From Siderastrea radians (lineage: Eukaryota; Cnidaria; Anthozoa; Scleractinia; Rhizangiidae), in assembly GCA_964017195.1 (NCBI GenBank), contig OZ024888.1, positions 13,525,701-13,589,700 on the forward strand: a DNA stretch of 64,000 bases, written 5' to 3'. The position numbers and the translations under genes were made by a program. The notes under the pieces were generated by a model. That model saw nothing but the letters and a program-made list of their open reading frames with translations. It searched no databases and was not told the DNA's origin. Positions 10,690-21,954 of the stretch are shown piece after piece; positions within the stretch are counted from its first letter, which is position 1; each line of letters opens with the position of its first letter.

Positions 10690-11520
10690 TATGAAGTAGT
10701 TGAAGTGTACCTGAGTGCTCCACGAATTTTCTCTCAACGTGCACTTCAGTGTATTTCGGTGTATTTTTGGAACGACCAACAATTCAACATACTCTCCTTG
10801 GAAAAGATACCAGATCTACTTGAATACGAGCGGTCTCTCTTTCCGCTCAGGGATAGTCAAAGGAAACGAACAAGCGAGCAAGCGCGAAATCGCCTGTTTA
10901 CACTAGCGGCTCGACACGCACGTCACGTTAAAAAGCGGCAGGCGATATCCCACTTGTTCGGTTGTTCGTTTACCTGGATTTCCACTGACGCGTACATTTT
11001 ACATACGGAAGGAAGGACGTCAATTTAACTGGCTTCACGTGTGTAGACAAAACAAAAGGCGATGTATAAACGGCTTACGTAAAAGTAAAAAGTTGAGCCC
11101 TGTCCAACTTTTCACGTTTACCTAAGCCGTTTATACTACGAGAGAAAGACTGCTCCTTGTCTAGAGACCTACATTCTCACGTTCTAATTAATTTCCTTAA
11201 TTTCCGTACTTTCTCCTTCACTTTGCGTAAATTCCTGAAGAGGGTGTTTACATGCGATGCGACATTCACATTGCAACAAGATGAAAGCTTTATATCGCGC
11301 TAACGTTAATCGTTTTTATGCCGGGATGAGTTTTTTTTTGGAACAAAATGGTTACAGGCAGTGTAACACAACAGTACGCCAGTCGTCACTCCAATAGTTT
11401 TCAGTTGCTACGAAAAGCAACTGCGAACCGCTAAAAACGCCTCAGATTGACACTGTAGACGTTGGGAGAGACTAATTCATTCATAGTGTCTTCTTTTGAA
11501 GCAATACTGACTAAAAGACA
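10690..11520. repeat. Shared 3' flank of zinc-finger gene A
   Basis: It contains the flank block found downstream of the other zinc-finger loci (AACGACCAACAATTCAACAT near 10770) and the left half of the palindromic MITE (11238-11357). A small hairpin at 11065-11135, CGGCTTACGTAAAAGTAAAAAG against its complement, recurs at 26650-26725 downstream of gene C. I found no convincing polyadenylation signal. Confidence 0.7.
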
Positions 11521-11538
11521 AATATCACAAACACATTA

Positions 11539-13230
11539 TCAAAACGGTTCCTGTTTCACTTCTTTAACTTCACACAAAAGTTCATAAATGCTGTAGGAAT
11601 CGTCTGGCTGTTCGTACTTGATAGGTGTCTGTGTGCTGTGTCTTCTTCTTTTATGTCTCTTTAAATCCCAATTTCGACTGAAACACTTTCCGCACTGATC
11701 GCATTCAAAAGGTTTCTGTCCACTGTGTGTTCTTTTATGTCTCTTTAGGACCCCAGCTGCAGTGAACCATTTTCCACACTGATCGCATTCAAAAGGTTTC
11801 TCTCCACTGTGTGTTCTTTTATGACTTTTTAGGGTCCCAGCTGCAGTGAACCATTTTCCACACTGATCGCATTCAAAAGGTTTCTCTCCACTGTGTGCTC
11901 TTTTATGACTTTTTAGGGCCCCAGCTACAGTGAAACATTTACCACACTGCTCGCATTCAAAAGGTTTCTCTCCACTGTGTGTTCTTTTATGACTCTTTAG
12001 GGCCCCAGCTTGAGTGAAACATTTACCACACTGATCGCATTCAAAAGGCTTTTCTCCACTGTGTGTTCTTTCGTGATTCTTTAGGGTCCCAGCTACAGTG
12101 AAACATTTACCACAATGCACGCATTCAAAGGGTCTCTCCCCAGTGTGTATTCTCTTATGTCTCTTTAGGGCCCCAGCTTCAGTGAAACATTTACCACACT
12201 GATCGCATTCAAAAGGTTTATCTAAACTGTGTGTTCTTTTATGTCTCTTTAAAAACCAATCTCGACTGAAACACTTTCCACACTGATCGCACTCAAAAGG
12301 TTTCTCTCCACTGTGTGTTATTTTATGTGTTGTTAGATGTACAGCTTGGGTAAACCGTTTACCACACTGCTCACATTCAAAAGGTTTCTCTCCACTGTGT
12401 GTTATTTTATGTCTCTTTAAATGCCAATCTCCACTGAAACACCTTCCACATTGATCGCATTCAAAACGTTTCTCTCCATTATGTGTTCTTTTATGACGTG
12501 CTAGGTTTCCCGATAGACTAAAACATTTACCGCACTGGTCACATTCAAAAGGCTTCTCTCCACTGTGTGTTATTTTATGTCTCTTTAAAAACCAATCTCG
12601 ACTGAAACACCTTCCACACTGATCGCATTCAAAAGGTTTCTCTCCATTGTGTGATATTTTATGACGTGGTAGTTTTTCCGATAGACTAAAACATTTGCCA
12701 CAATGGTCGCATTCAAAAGGTTTTTCTCCACTATGTGTCACTTGATGTCTCTGTAGAACCACAGCTTGGCTAAAACCTTTACTACACTGATCGCATTTAA
12801 ACGGTTTCTCTCCACTGTGGGTTCTTTTATGTCTCTTAAGGGTTCCAGCTACAGTGAAACATTTACCACACTGCTCACATTCAAAAGGCTTTACTCCGCT
12901 TGTTGTTCTTTTGTGTTGCTCTAGAATACCTTTTTTAAATGGTTTTTCTCCACTGTGTATTCTTTTATGATCGTTTAGATTTCTCGATGAACTGAAACAT
13001 TTGCCATACTGATCGCATTGAAATGGTTTTCGCCGGTTTTGCCTGTTTTGACGTCGCCTTATATTTTCGACTTGACTAACCTTAATGCCCTCCTGATCAT
13101 CTTCAGCAGGGTTGCTTGCACTCTCTGGCGATTTACGTGGTAGCAGATTTTCTGGTTTCTCCTCAGAATAAATGGTACTTTGTTCCTCATCAGATAAACT
13201 GGTGCTGTACTCTGTGTAGTTTGAGGCCAT
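11539..13230 (-). CDS. C2H2 zinc-finger protein with 15 intact fingers (gene A)
   Basis: An intact 563-codon frame on the minus strand. Residues 1-70 are an acidic, finger-free leader (MASNYTEYSTSLSDEEQ..., then EEKPENLLPRK) shared with gene C and pseudogene B. Residues 71-116 hold two decayed fingers: the first has CDQY in place of CxxC and the second lacks its Cys pair. From about residue 117 to 537 there are 15 canonical C-x2-C-x12-H-x3-H fingers with SGEKPF linkers; the last has H-x4-H. Residues 538-563 form a conserved tail ending VKEVKQEPF, with two psi-K-x-E matches (IKYE, VKQE) that could be SUMO sites. No KRAB, BTB, SET or SCAN domain is visible. The family role is sequence-specific DNA binding in the nucleus; the target is unknown. 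The start is chosen because the leader and ATG are conserved in paralogues. Several fingers are near duplicates, a sign of recent finger turnover. Confidence 0.9.
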   Translation of the reverse strand: MASNYTEYSTSLSDEEQSTIYSEEKPENLLPRKSPESASNPAEDDQEGIKVSQVENIRRRQNRQNRRKPFQCDQYGKCFSSSRNLNDHKRIHSGEKPFKKGILEQHKRTTSGVKPFECEQCGKCFTVAGTLKRHKRTHSGEKPFKCDQCSKGFSQAVVLQRHQVTHSGEKPFECDHCGKCFSLSEKLPRHKISHNGEKPFECDQCGRCFSRDWFLKRHKITHSGEKPFECDQCGKCFSLSGNLARHKRTHNGEKRFECDQCGRCFSGDWHLKRHKITHSGEKPFECEQCGKRFTQAVHLTTHKITHSGEKPFECDQCGKCFSRDWFLKRHKRTHSLDKPFECDQCGKCFTEAGALKRHKRIHTGERPFECVHCGKCFTVAGTLKNHERTHSGEKPFECDQCGKCFTQAGALKSHKRTHSGEKPFECEQCGKCFTVAGALKSHKRAHSGEKPFECDQCGKWFTAAGTLKSHKRTHSGEKPFECDQCGKWFTAAGVLKRHKRTHSGQKPFECDQCGKCFSRNWDLKRHKRRRHSTQTPIKYEQPDDSYSIYELLCEVKEVKQEPF

Positions 13231-13340
13231 TGTACAACACTGTAGATTTCCTTTATCACAAACTTCACCCTTAGCCTAAAGTGAGAGAAAGAAACAAAGA
13301 TGTATTTACCTGACCTGGTGAAAAAGTCTACCAAGAAAAA
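13231..13340 (-). promoter_or_regulatory. Conserved 5' leader with candidate 3' splice site, gene A
   Basis: On the minus strand, directly upstream of the ATG, TTTCTCTCACTTTAG then GCTAAGGGTGAAG reads as a pyrimidine tract and AG acceptor. The equivalent region of gene C (about 28316-28420) has TCTCTTATTTAG then GATAAGGGTGAAAG, and pseudogene B also keeps the block. Conservation up to the AG suggests that the coding exon is preceded by a spliced 5' UTR exon. The paired donor was not located with confidence. Confidence 0.4.
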
Positions 13341-13344
13341 GCGA

Positions 13345-13790
13345 AAAATAACGTCGTTCAGACGAAAGTCCGAGAGCTACAACCATTGAAGGAGTAGTTG
13401 GCAAGACTGAGAAAAGATGGAAGATTAGCAACACTTAAATAGCAAACAAGAACTTTTGATCGCCCTTCTTCCGTCTTTTCAGCCTCACAGAACAACCTCG
13501 CTCGTGTAAGTGAACTCTGAAATATAGGGACGAACGACGCAAGGAAATCCATAAGCTATCAAACCCTTTCCCATGCTCTCTACAGGAGCATACCTATACA
13601 TGTAGTACCACTTGTGACGTCATCCATTTTGAAAACAAGGTGTTTTGACAAGCAGCTGCAACCTCGTTCCTAGGAGAAAAGGCACTGGGAACGAGTTTGA
13701 AGCAACTGGAGTGGGAGGGGATCCAAGAATACATGGCTAAATTAGGACGACCACTAATTCTGCCATGACAACAGTAAAGGTATTTCAACC
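13345..13790. repeat. Shared 5' flank of zinc-finger gene A
   Basis: 13490-13770 aligns with 24450-25065 upstream of pseudogene B (TTGTGACGTCATCCATTTT, AAGCAGCTGCAACCTCGTTC, CGAGTTTGAAG/CGAGTTCGAAG). The duplication unit therefore extended on both sides of the gene. Confidence 0.7.
13615..13622. promoter_or_regulatory. CRE-like palindrome TGACGTCA upstream of gene A
   Basis: A perfect TGACGTCA sits 385 bp upstream of the ATG, within TTGTGACGTCATCCATTTT. The same 19-bp context occurs upstream of pseudogene B. TGACGTCA is the classical CREB/ATF site. Promoter function here is inferred only from position and conservation. Confidence 0.3.
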
Positions 13791-14790
13791 AGAGTGGTTC
13801 TGTTCAAATTCTGCTTGACAAAAAAATGGTTATTCTTCTGAATAATCATGCCCGCTAAGAGGCCAATTTTGCTCAAACATTAGTCTCAAAAAAGAGCTCA
13901 TCTGCTCGATTCTGCTTGGCAAAACAATATTCACAAATTTATTTATCATTAAAACCCAGAAAATGCCCTATTTCGTTGGATTCAACCGCAAAGGCCTGTG
14001 CTGTTCCTGACGCCCTCCTCTGCTTGAAATTCTGCCAGCAGAACGTTTACAAGCCGAGTCCGGAGCCAAGGAACTGAATGACGAAAGAGTAAAACAGTTC
14101 AACAAAGGGAACTAGCCTATCATTTGAAGACGTCAGATGTTTGAAAACTAAAAGATAGGATTCAGTGGAAAAATAAAGCATGGGATTGAAGGAAAACGGT
14201 AAACAGGGAACTTTGAGATCAAGTGCATACGTTTAGTGAACATTTCCACCACCGGCTAAAAAGAGACTATATTTTAGGGTATGGAATTGTAAATTATACA
14301 TAAAATTTATCCCTTATTTATAGTTGCTGTTTGTGTATTTAAGGGATAGAAAGGTTAAATTTATAATTGAACATGTATGTCTGGAGAGATTTTTGAATAT
14401 AACAATAAAAACATCACCAACCTTAAGAGGCGCTCTATAGTCAAAGTACGAAAAGAACAAGATTTGACTCCCATTGAAATTTTGCATGCAGGTACGGGGC
14501 TCAAAATAACTTTTGAACAATTGCCCAACATGTTGACCAGCCAAGCAAATTTTAGCTCGGTCACGACTCATTTTTGACAGGGTAAATTATTGAAAATAGT
14601 AATTCCGAAAGTCAACCGAGAAGTCGCCAAGCAATATTTTTATTTTGGGGGGCGCGATGGAATTTAATAGTCTTCCTTGCCATATTGATTCTAAGACTTT
14701 TTCTTATAGATGTTAAAGTTTTGTTTTATACCTTTCAGAGGCTTTTTGTATTTTATTTTCTCTTTTATTTTCTTTAATAACAGGACCCCC
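13791..14790. other. Non-coding, diverged direct duplications
   Basis: I see no gene. 14165-14290 is related to 14895-15055 (AAGGTCAAGTGCATA / GAGATCAAGTGCATAC, AAAAAGA(G/A)ACTAT, GGGTATGGAATTGT). 14345-14450 is related to 16290-16390 (AAATTTATAATTGAA, CACCA(A/G)CCTTAA). These are fragments of one repeat scattered across 14-17 kb. Confidence 0.55.
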
Positions 14791-14814
14791 TTATTATTAT
14801 TATTATTATTATTA

Positions 14815-14857
<43 letters not shown>

Positions 14858-14858
14858 T
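14791..14858. repeat. (TTA)n microsatellite
   Basis: About 68 bp of TTA/ATT repeat with one break (ATTATTTTATT). It creates a poly-Tyr ORF that has no biological support. Confidence 0.95.
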
Positions 14859-15507
14859 CAAACCAAAAGCCTGTCAAGCAAACCTCTATCACTTCACATT
14901 CATTCAGTGGGAAAAGTAAAGCGATATGGGATAGGAGGGAAATGTGGTGGAAACTTCAAGGTCAAGTGCATATGGTTTGGCTTAATTTGAACTTAAAATT
15001 TCTGCCATCTTCTAAAAAGAAACTATTCAAAATTGTCCCTGGGGTATGGAATTGTTCCTCTCTTCTCATCCTAAAATTGAAATACTTGTCACTATATAAC
15101 TATATAAACTACTATATAAAGTACTAATTTGAAATGAATACTTCCAGCCCAAATTTCAGGAAAATTGAAGACCAAAATGGGGGGGGGGAGGGGGGGCATA
15201 TGTGCAATAGGAACTGGTTTTGAGGTACCATAGGACATAAATGTTTCCATGGGTTTTCCATTTGTGTCAATCTCTTCAACCAATTGCCAAATTGGTTCAT
15301 AAAAGAAGGGGCAATACTGGTTAACATGAAATTTATTGAAACAACTGAACCTGTAAAACTAACCCAACTCTCTCGTTCAGGTATACCACTGTTGACATGT
15401 ACACAGGAAAAAGTCAGAGTATTGGCAAAAGCAAAATACAGAAGGATAACTCAGCGGCAAGATTTCTACTACATAAATTATCTATACAATGTGTCAACGC
15501 ATAATTA
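14859..15507. other. Non-coding stretch
   Basis: 14895-15055 belongs to the diverged duplication noted above. The remainder shows a G-run near 15180 and no supported gene. Confidence 0.5.
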
Positions 15508-16257
15508 ACAATTATCCTGCGAAATCGCGCGGAATATCACCTGATACTTAGCCGACGAGGCCGTAGGCCGAGTTGGCTAAATCAGGGGATATTCCGCAAG
15601 ATTGAGCAGGATAATTGTTTCATTATTCAACAAATTCCCATCGACTACCATTTCAGAACGAGAAAAACTACGGCTCTATGATGAAAACGCTAAAAGCTAG
15701 CAACACAGAAGCTTAATAAAAACATCAAAACAGAACTTCAAGAAATCGAAGTTTACTACCGTTCACTTAAAAAGACTTATTTACAAACTCGTCTTTGGAA
15801 ATGACAAGACAAAGTAAAAAAAATATTGCTACCTTATCGAGAAATATAAGTCCTCTTCCTGTGAATTAAAATCTTTTCAACTTTAGTCTTTACAACTTTC
15901 CGTGAGCAAGTGTGCTGCTTCGTTCGCAATAGCATTTTCTTGGTTGAGTTCTCACTATGAAAATTCCAAGTCAACCTCTGGATATCTTTGTGAGCTGAAG
16001 CAAATACTTGTTGACTTTTTGAGAGCACTTAATCGTGGAAAGTTTCTTCCAGGGAGTTAAAATTTCCGGAGAACACTGCTAAAACTGCCTCGCTTTTCAA
16101 AATGGCCGCCAAACAAGCAATGAAAGAAAATCTGCAGTGCACTTCCAAATATGGTCATTTACGTATATCGCAGGATATCTGTCATGTACGGATGACAGAT
16201 ATTGAGGGCTTCCTTACCATATATGGGCATAGTGACAATTTGTTGAATAATAATTTA
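15508..16257. mobile_element. DNA transposon fragment of about 750 bp, parent of a 184-bp derivative at 60.2 kb
   Basis: The left part begins AACAATTATCCTGCGAAATC, followed by the palindromic GCCGACGAGGCCGTAGGC. The block 15622-16257 is bounded by inverted ATTATTCAACAAATT / AATTTGTTGAATAAT. 60229-60412 repeats the first about 70 bp and the last about 115 bp but lacks the roughly 560 bp between. That makes 60.2 kb an internally deleted, MITE-type derivative of this element. The minus ORF at 15834-16028 lies in the missing part; I do not recognise it. Confidence 0.7.
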
Positions 16258-16404
16258 TGATATCTGTTTTCTATGTGAGGAATAGACTTAGAAAGGTGAA
16301 ATTTATAATTAAAGATGTGTATTTGGATAAAATAAAATAATAACACCACCACCAGCCTTAAAAGTAGCTCTCCATGAATTAGTTAAAAGATCACAATTAA
16401 AGGG

Positions 16405-17705
16405 CTCGGTGGAAAAAGGGTGTAAGTGATGATTTGAGATGAAAATCGAAATTGATGCTATTCACCTGAACATTGGCACACAGGCTGGTTTTCAAACACC
16501 CTATTCCAAAATAGCAGAAAATACATTATTCTTTTGTCTCCATGTTAATTGGCCCTTGTTGCCTCGTTTTAAGCCAAATATTCCTCTGAATTCTACAGAT
16601 GGGATCAAGGCAACAAGGGCCGGTTAAAAATGAGACAAAGGAGTGATGTATTTTCTGCCAATTTGGAATAAGGTGTATAAAAGGAACATTGCTGTGCATT
16701 TATTTCTTGACCTGAGATCTTAAATTCAAAGAATTAGCATATTACTTTTGCTTATAAATTTTTATTGAACTGAACTCGCTCAAGTGAAGTGTGAATGATT
16801 TCTTTTGTTCTCTGCCTGAACTGAAACAAAGGAATTCAAACTAGAATCAGCCGACCTGTTGTTTTCTTTGCATCAGTTTTTAGGTTACTCCAGACCTTTG
16901 AAGGTGTCCTTGGGGAAAAATTCGTACGTGCGCCATTTTAAAGAAAAACATGGCAAAGAATATATTGTTGGAAAGATTAGAAAATGTAGATTTCGGAAAA
17001 AATATTTCTTCAATTCCGCGAAAGAAAATCACAAACAACCACGAAAATGACCATGTGTCATTCAATTGAATTAGTAGGGTATCAAATCCAAGCACATTGG
17101 CAAAATAACTGCACGGTGTTAATCACAATCATCAATCATCAAAAGTGCATCAGCATTTTTTGATATTCTAACTGGTTATTTTTTAATTAATCTGTCAAGT
17201 TCGAGCAGCAAAGAATGCACGATGGGCATTGCATTGAAGATCGCCACGGGCGAAATATTATAAATTTCAAAAATCCCCGACACAGTTTTGTTTCACGACA
17301 TCTAAGGAATGTTCACGCCAAATTTCACATAAATCTGCGAATTTTGGTACCCTATTTTGGCATTAAAAAAAACTGGCAATTTATGTTTTTTTCCCCAAAA
17401 TCTACATTTATTAAGCCTTCCAACAATATATAATATGCCGTGCTTTCCTTTAAAATGGTGTGCATACGAATTTTTTCCCAGAGGACACGGGAGGACACCC
17501 GCGAAGGTCCGGAGTAACCTTAAGCCAAAACAATATGCTAATTCTTTACATTGAAGCTCTCAGGTCAAGAAATAAAATGCACAACAATGTTCCTTACATG
17601 AAAACCAGCCTCTTTGCCAATGTTCAGCTCAATAGCACCAATTTAGATTTCAACCTCAAATCATCATGATCACTTACACCCTTTTTCCACCAAGCCCTTC
17701 AATTT
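16405..17705. mobile_element. Fold-back (long inverted repeat) element
   Basis: 16405-17060 and 17370-17705 are inverted copies. AAGGGTGTAAGTGAT near 16418 is mirrored near 17680; AACATTGGCA and CAGGCTGGTTTTC are mirrored near 17605-17625; the piece GGAAAAATTCGTACGTGCGCC near 16914 is mirrored near 17455-17480. The left arm is longer because of insertions: a MITE at 16497-16676 and unrelated sequence at about 16735-16880. The spacer 17061-17370 has no supported gene. Confidence 0.75.
16497..16676. mobile_element. MITE nested in the left arm of the fold-back
   Basis: The ends are inverted: ATTCCAAAATAGCAGAAAAT near 16503 and its diverged complement near 16650-16671. Inner parts, GGCCCTTGTTGCC and GGCAACAAGGGCC, also pair. 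The right arm of the fold-back runs straight across this position, so the insertion came later. Confidence 0.75.
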
Positions 17706-18170
17706 GACTTTCCTTCACAGATGCATGCATGTAGGTGGTCCTCATTGAGGACATCAATTTATGTTGCTGTGGTTGGTCCAGAATTGTTTTTTAATTACTT
17801 AGGAGCTAAGAATCTCATGGAATAGGAAGGGATGTCAAGGGCTCAGTGTTTCTCAACAAGTCAACTAATCATTTGAACTAAAGATCGATAAAGAAATGGA
17901 CAGCATATACTGCTTAGAGCAATTCATACTGAACACTGTAATCAAAATAGCATAACCAAAGCCTGCCCTTGGATTCTTTAAGATTGACAAAATCTCATCT
18001 GTTCTTTGCAAAAAGGAAATCAAGAACTGATAGAATTCCCCAAAATGTGTGAAAATCAAAATCTAAAGCTATGAATGCTATAAGCTAGCTATGAATGCCA
18101 TACTGTACAATGCCTTGTAATGGATGAGATTGTAATCCTATACTGCTTTTTTTGAAGGATCATATCCAGA
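17706..18170. other. Non-coding stretch
   Basis: I see nothing beyond a short repeated CTATGAATGC pair near 18072 and 18090. Confidence 0.5.
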
Positions 18171-18414
18171 TCTGGGCCCGTTTCTTGAAACTCCTGATAA
18201 CTTTCTGGGCCAGTAAGTATTTTTTCCAGCTCATTTATTTATCAGCTTAGGTAATTATTGGTGCAAACTTAGCAATATGCTTCAAAAAATCATAAAGATT
18301 AAAATTCAGCTTTCAAAATCAGTAAAAATTGTACAGCTATTGGAGATTATTGTGCACCTAAAATAGTTTTGGGCCTGGAAACTTACGGGAGTTTTGAGAA
18401 ATGGGCCCCAGGCC
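18171..18414. mobile_element. Palindromic MITE, about 244 bp
   Basis: The left end TCTGGGCCCGTTTCTTGAAA is mirrored by the right end, whose complement reads CTGGGGCCCATTTCTCAAAA. The interior is AT-rich with no ORF. Confidence 0.8.
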
Positions 18415-18429
18415 TCTTGTATTCATGAT

Positions 18430-19270
18430 CAAGATCACCTTATTTTACATTCATTGCTTTTCTGAACCAACTTAGCTTGGGCTGACAATGATCGAACTGA
18501 AGGCTTTAGATTATAGCAATCTTCCCTTCACTTCAGTTTAGTGTGCAGATTCAAATTTTTGAAATATCATTTACAGCCTAAGATTTACCAACATGATTCC
18601 ATTACGATCTAACAGTGATAAAGGAAATTCTCCATGAAACGACAGAGTAAATTACTTCCTGAAATAGGAACGTTTGTAAAAATTTCACTGGGGTGTACAG
18701 AGGTTGCCTGGAAAATCCGGATCGAGGATCAACGATCAGGGACCAAATTTAAGATCATGGATTGAGTCCAATCCTCGATACCTGATCCTCCATCATTTAT
18801 CCTGATTCCTGATTTTCCGAGAAGCCATGTGCAGACCCGAGTTCCATCAATGTACACCAGCTTCAGTCGATCGTCCGTTATGATTCGCTCACTGTAATTC
18901 TCCCATGGTCAAGCAGTGGTGAAGGAAGTCAGTAATTACTCTTAAGACTCGTTTATGGGCGAATTTCCGTCAACATTGCCTGATAAATTATGATGGAAAC
19001 GTTACCTGCGCGATGACACAACTTCAAGTTGGCTAGTGAAACATACTTGGACCTTCAGCGTTTTCTGCCGACAGTGAGAGATAAGTTGGTGTCCTTAATG
19101 CATTCAGATCGTTATTATAACTTCTAATCGCTTCCTTATGAAGCTCTGCTTACCTGTACTTCCTAAAACAGTCAATAAATTGAGCTGCAAACTCTTCCAA
19201 CCACGATCACCACGATGCAACGATCGACGAAAAGCAATGAATGGACACAAATTAGTGCCCAGTCCTTTCG
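18430..19270. repeat. Dispersed repeat family R1, extended copy
   Basis: 18460-18800 matches 47205-47510 (GATCGAACTGAAGGCTTTA, TTTCACTG(G/C)GGTGTACAG, AGGATCAACGATCA). 18800-19270 matches 200-600 and 53950-54400. This copy therefore links two blocks that look separate elsewhere, showing that they are parts of one repeat of at least 0.8 kb. Confidence 0.75.
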
Positions 19271-19620
19271 CGGTGTTTCAGTCACGCAACGATTTGTGCC
19301 GCGCTCGTGCCGCATCGGGGTTTGGGCAGGGGGGATGGGGAGGGGGGATTTTGGGAGACCCTGAGGATTTTCTTTGCCCCATGGACAAAACAAACTGAAT
19401 TCTACATTCTTCGTCTAACAACACTTTTCGAATTAAATTGATAAAGGTTTGCGAAGTCAAGGGAAGCAAGGAAGTCTGACTGGCTTTGTGTTTAATTCAT
19501 AGGAATTTCGTCAAATCAGCTAATACTCGAATCAGGATGACTCAAGACTGTCGTCTTCAGTTGCTCAATGACCACTTTCTTCAGCCTTGAGATGGAAAGA
19601 TGGGTGAATTCTGTAACCTG
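19271..19620. other. Non-coding stretch
   Basis: I see no supported gene; there is a G-rich run near 19328-19350. Confidence 0.5.
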
Positions 19621-19624
19621 CCTA

Positions 19625-20374
19625 CATTACTTGCAAAAAATTTCGGACGATTTTAATTTCGTCCGAAAATAAAGCCGTCCGAAATTTTTACAGTACAGTA
19701 CAAATCTTTAAAGTACTTTCTTGGGGGACGCCATCACATATTCAAGGCCAGTATACATGATATAGGCTTTGCTCAGATATCGTGATTTTATGAAAGACAA
19801 AAACATAGATAAATTCCATTTTGCAGTTGCTATTTCAATCTTCGATCCTAGCTCAGTTTTATGATAATTGCATTGCCAGAGTCAGGGTTGCTAGCCCTCT
19901 TCATCATAAATCAACACAATCGAAAGGTCCTCTTCATTGTCACTAGCGTGTGGTTATTCTTCATCTGTAGCTGTCGGTGACTGAGGTGATTGATCAAGAA
20001 GCTCATAGTTTTTTTGAATACGCTCTTTGAGACGATAAAGAAGAAACTGCTTACTGTGGTCAATTTTAAACGTAGCTCGGAGGACTATCTGAAGTCCTCC
20101 CGTTGCAATTGGAGAAGGTCTATGCTTTTCATCAGTTGAGACACCACTTGAGAGTGACATAATCTTGACTGAATTTGTGTTTTTTCCCTCTCTGTATCTG
20201 TAAAACCTTGAGGGGGCAGTAAAACTATCATTTCACAGATTTTACCTCGGTCTTATTCATGTTTTGTAGGCGTAAATTTACAGTAACATGTTTCAGCAAA
20301 CTGTCCGAAATTTCTCCGAAATGAGAGAAAAAGTCTCCAAAAACTAAACGTCGGAAATTTTTTTGCAAGTAATG
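19625..20374. mobile_element. Tc1/mariner-like non-autonomous element, 750 bp, carrying an ORF
   Basis: The ends CATTACTTGCAAAAAATTTC (left) and its reverse complement (right, one extra A) abut TA on each side (19623-19624 and 20375-20376). A TA duplication with a CA-initial, TTGCAAA-containing end suits Tc1/mariner-type non-autonomous elements (inference). A small hairpin, TTTCGGACG...CGTCCGAAA, lies just inside the left end. There is no transposase, but a 68-codon protein-like ORF sits in the centre on the minus strand. Confidence 0.7.
19954..20160 (-). CDS. 68-codon ORF inside the mariner-like element, unrecognised
   Basis: The frame starts MSLSSGVSTDEKHRPSP and ends SPQSPTATDEE before TAA. 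It is mixed in composition, with a basic middle (KIDHSKQFLLYRLKERIQK) that could form a helix and an acidic, Ser/Pro-rich tail. After the stop the same frame continues with an acidic stretch (SDNEEDLSIVLIYDEE). The real product may once have been longer. I recognise no family. It could be a captured host exon or a residue of the parent transposon. Protein-like composition is the only support. Confidence 0.35.
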   Translation of the reverse strand: MSLSSGVSTDEKHRPSPIATGGLQIVLRATFKIDHSKQFLLYRLKERIQKNYELLDQSPQSPTATDEE

Positions 20375-20376
20375 TA

Positions 20377-21950
20377 CTAGTTGTATCAATATGCGGGGAA
20401 CAATTTCGTCAATTCCTAAAAAAATGAAAGTCATAAAATAGCGAATCCCGAAATTAATTCCAATCAGTCTCTTAACTATTCACAAAAATTTATCTACTGT
20501 TACCTCTTCTAAGTTTCACTTCATGCACCACAAAAACAATATAATAACGGGTACATTTAATATAACACAACTGGCAAAACTTTGAAAACAGCACGTCACT
20601 CTCGCGAAAGTGAAACCTTTGGTTTGTCAAAGACGGGATTATCTATCTCACCTATTCATAAATATGTCATTAAGTAACGCAAGCAAGGGTAAATTAATCA
20701 GTTGCTATTTTGCCTTTGTTGACTTCCAGAAACAATCGATACTATTTGGCATGAAGGTTCGTTCCTTTAATTAATTTACAACAAAATGGACGGCCGTTTT
20801 TTTCACCTACTCTTGGCCATGTACCATGAATTAAAATGCATCGTTAGATATGGTGGGCAAAGAACCAGTTTATTTGATTGAGTAGGGATGAAAGATTACA
20901 GGAAGCCCAAGCATAATATAATAGATTATATGGCCGAAAATCAAACTGAGAATTCCCATAGATAAATAAACAAGCTTTCAAAGGTAACGCTGCTTTATAA
21001 AGTATATAAAATGTTACTTGGTGTTGTATTTTGTCCGTTAAGGTTAAGCGCCTTTGGAGAGTGTTTAGTTTTCCTCACTAACAGTGCATAAGAGAAAGAC
21101 AAGGTTGTCCAGGTGACATTCTCTCTACTTTATTAAGCAGCTTTACGTTTTAAAGCTTATTTATTTCTCGAAAGGAAATCTCAGTTTGATTTTTCATACA
21201 GACTTTTGTGTTACGCTTGGGCTACCTGTGGGAAGACTGAGATATTTGACCGTGGTATTTGGTATTCTATGGGACACGGGATGGCTTATGAAATTGACTA
21301 TTGATTGGTATATTAATGATGACATGCAGGGAATTACGTTGTTGTAGCTTTTCGTCAAGTGGACGTAAACAAATTGTTGCGTCACCGTCCCTGAATCAAG
21401 AAAAAAGCCGATGTTGTCGTCATCGCCGCAATGCAAACGGCGTCAGCTTTTCAACGATACCGCTGACCAGACGAAACTATGTTCAGGCATGGGCAGTCAT
21501 CACAGCGGTCAAACGCACCACGCGTGCGCAGTTCCCGCCATAAGTTTACAAAAAAATTACAGACAAGTGTCGAAAGTTTCACTTTGACTGCAATACTTAA
21601 AGCCATTTCTGAAAACTTAAGCTTTTTACTTTGAGTATGTGTTCAGAATAAAGAAACTGGCATTCACTTGTTTTATGGGCGGGAATTTGTTTATCCAGGC
21701 ATTTTGTGTATCGTTTTCATACGAACGTCGCCCTCGTAAAAGTCTGTTCAAACTTCGAGACTCTGAAAAACCGGAAGTGACGTTGGTTTTGCGTTCGACC
21801 GTTGTGAATGGGCAGTCGATTGATTGGTAAGACACATTTGTTAAGCGAATGTAACTTCCTGACTGGAGTGACAGCAATAGTTGATGGAATTTATGGCACG
21901 ATCCTTGCGAGATGTCCGTCAGAAAGGGCACCTTAACGCACAAATGGGCA
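20377..21950. other. Non-coding stretch with weak ORFs
   Basis: I see no supported gene. Overlapping ORFs at 21194-21543 (both strands) and 21626-21991 (minus) have no recognisable motif and no paralogue in the window. Confidence 0.4.
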
Positions 21951-21954
21951 CAAA

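Noticed and set aside
13276..13309. A 34-bp intron (GTAAAT...TTTAG) in the leader of gene A
   Set aside because: Too short for a usual metazoan intron; the AG is more likely the acceptor of a longer 5' UTR intron.
14710..14919. ORF with a poly-Tyr run
   Set aside because: Produced by the TTA microsatellite.
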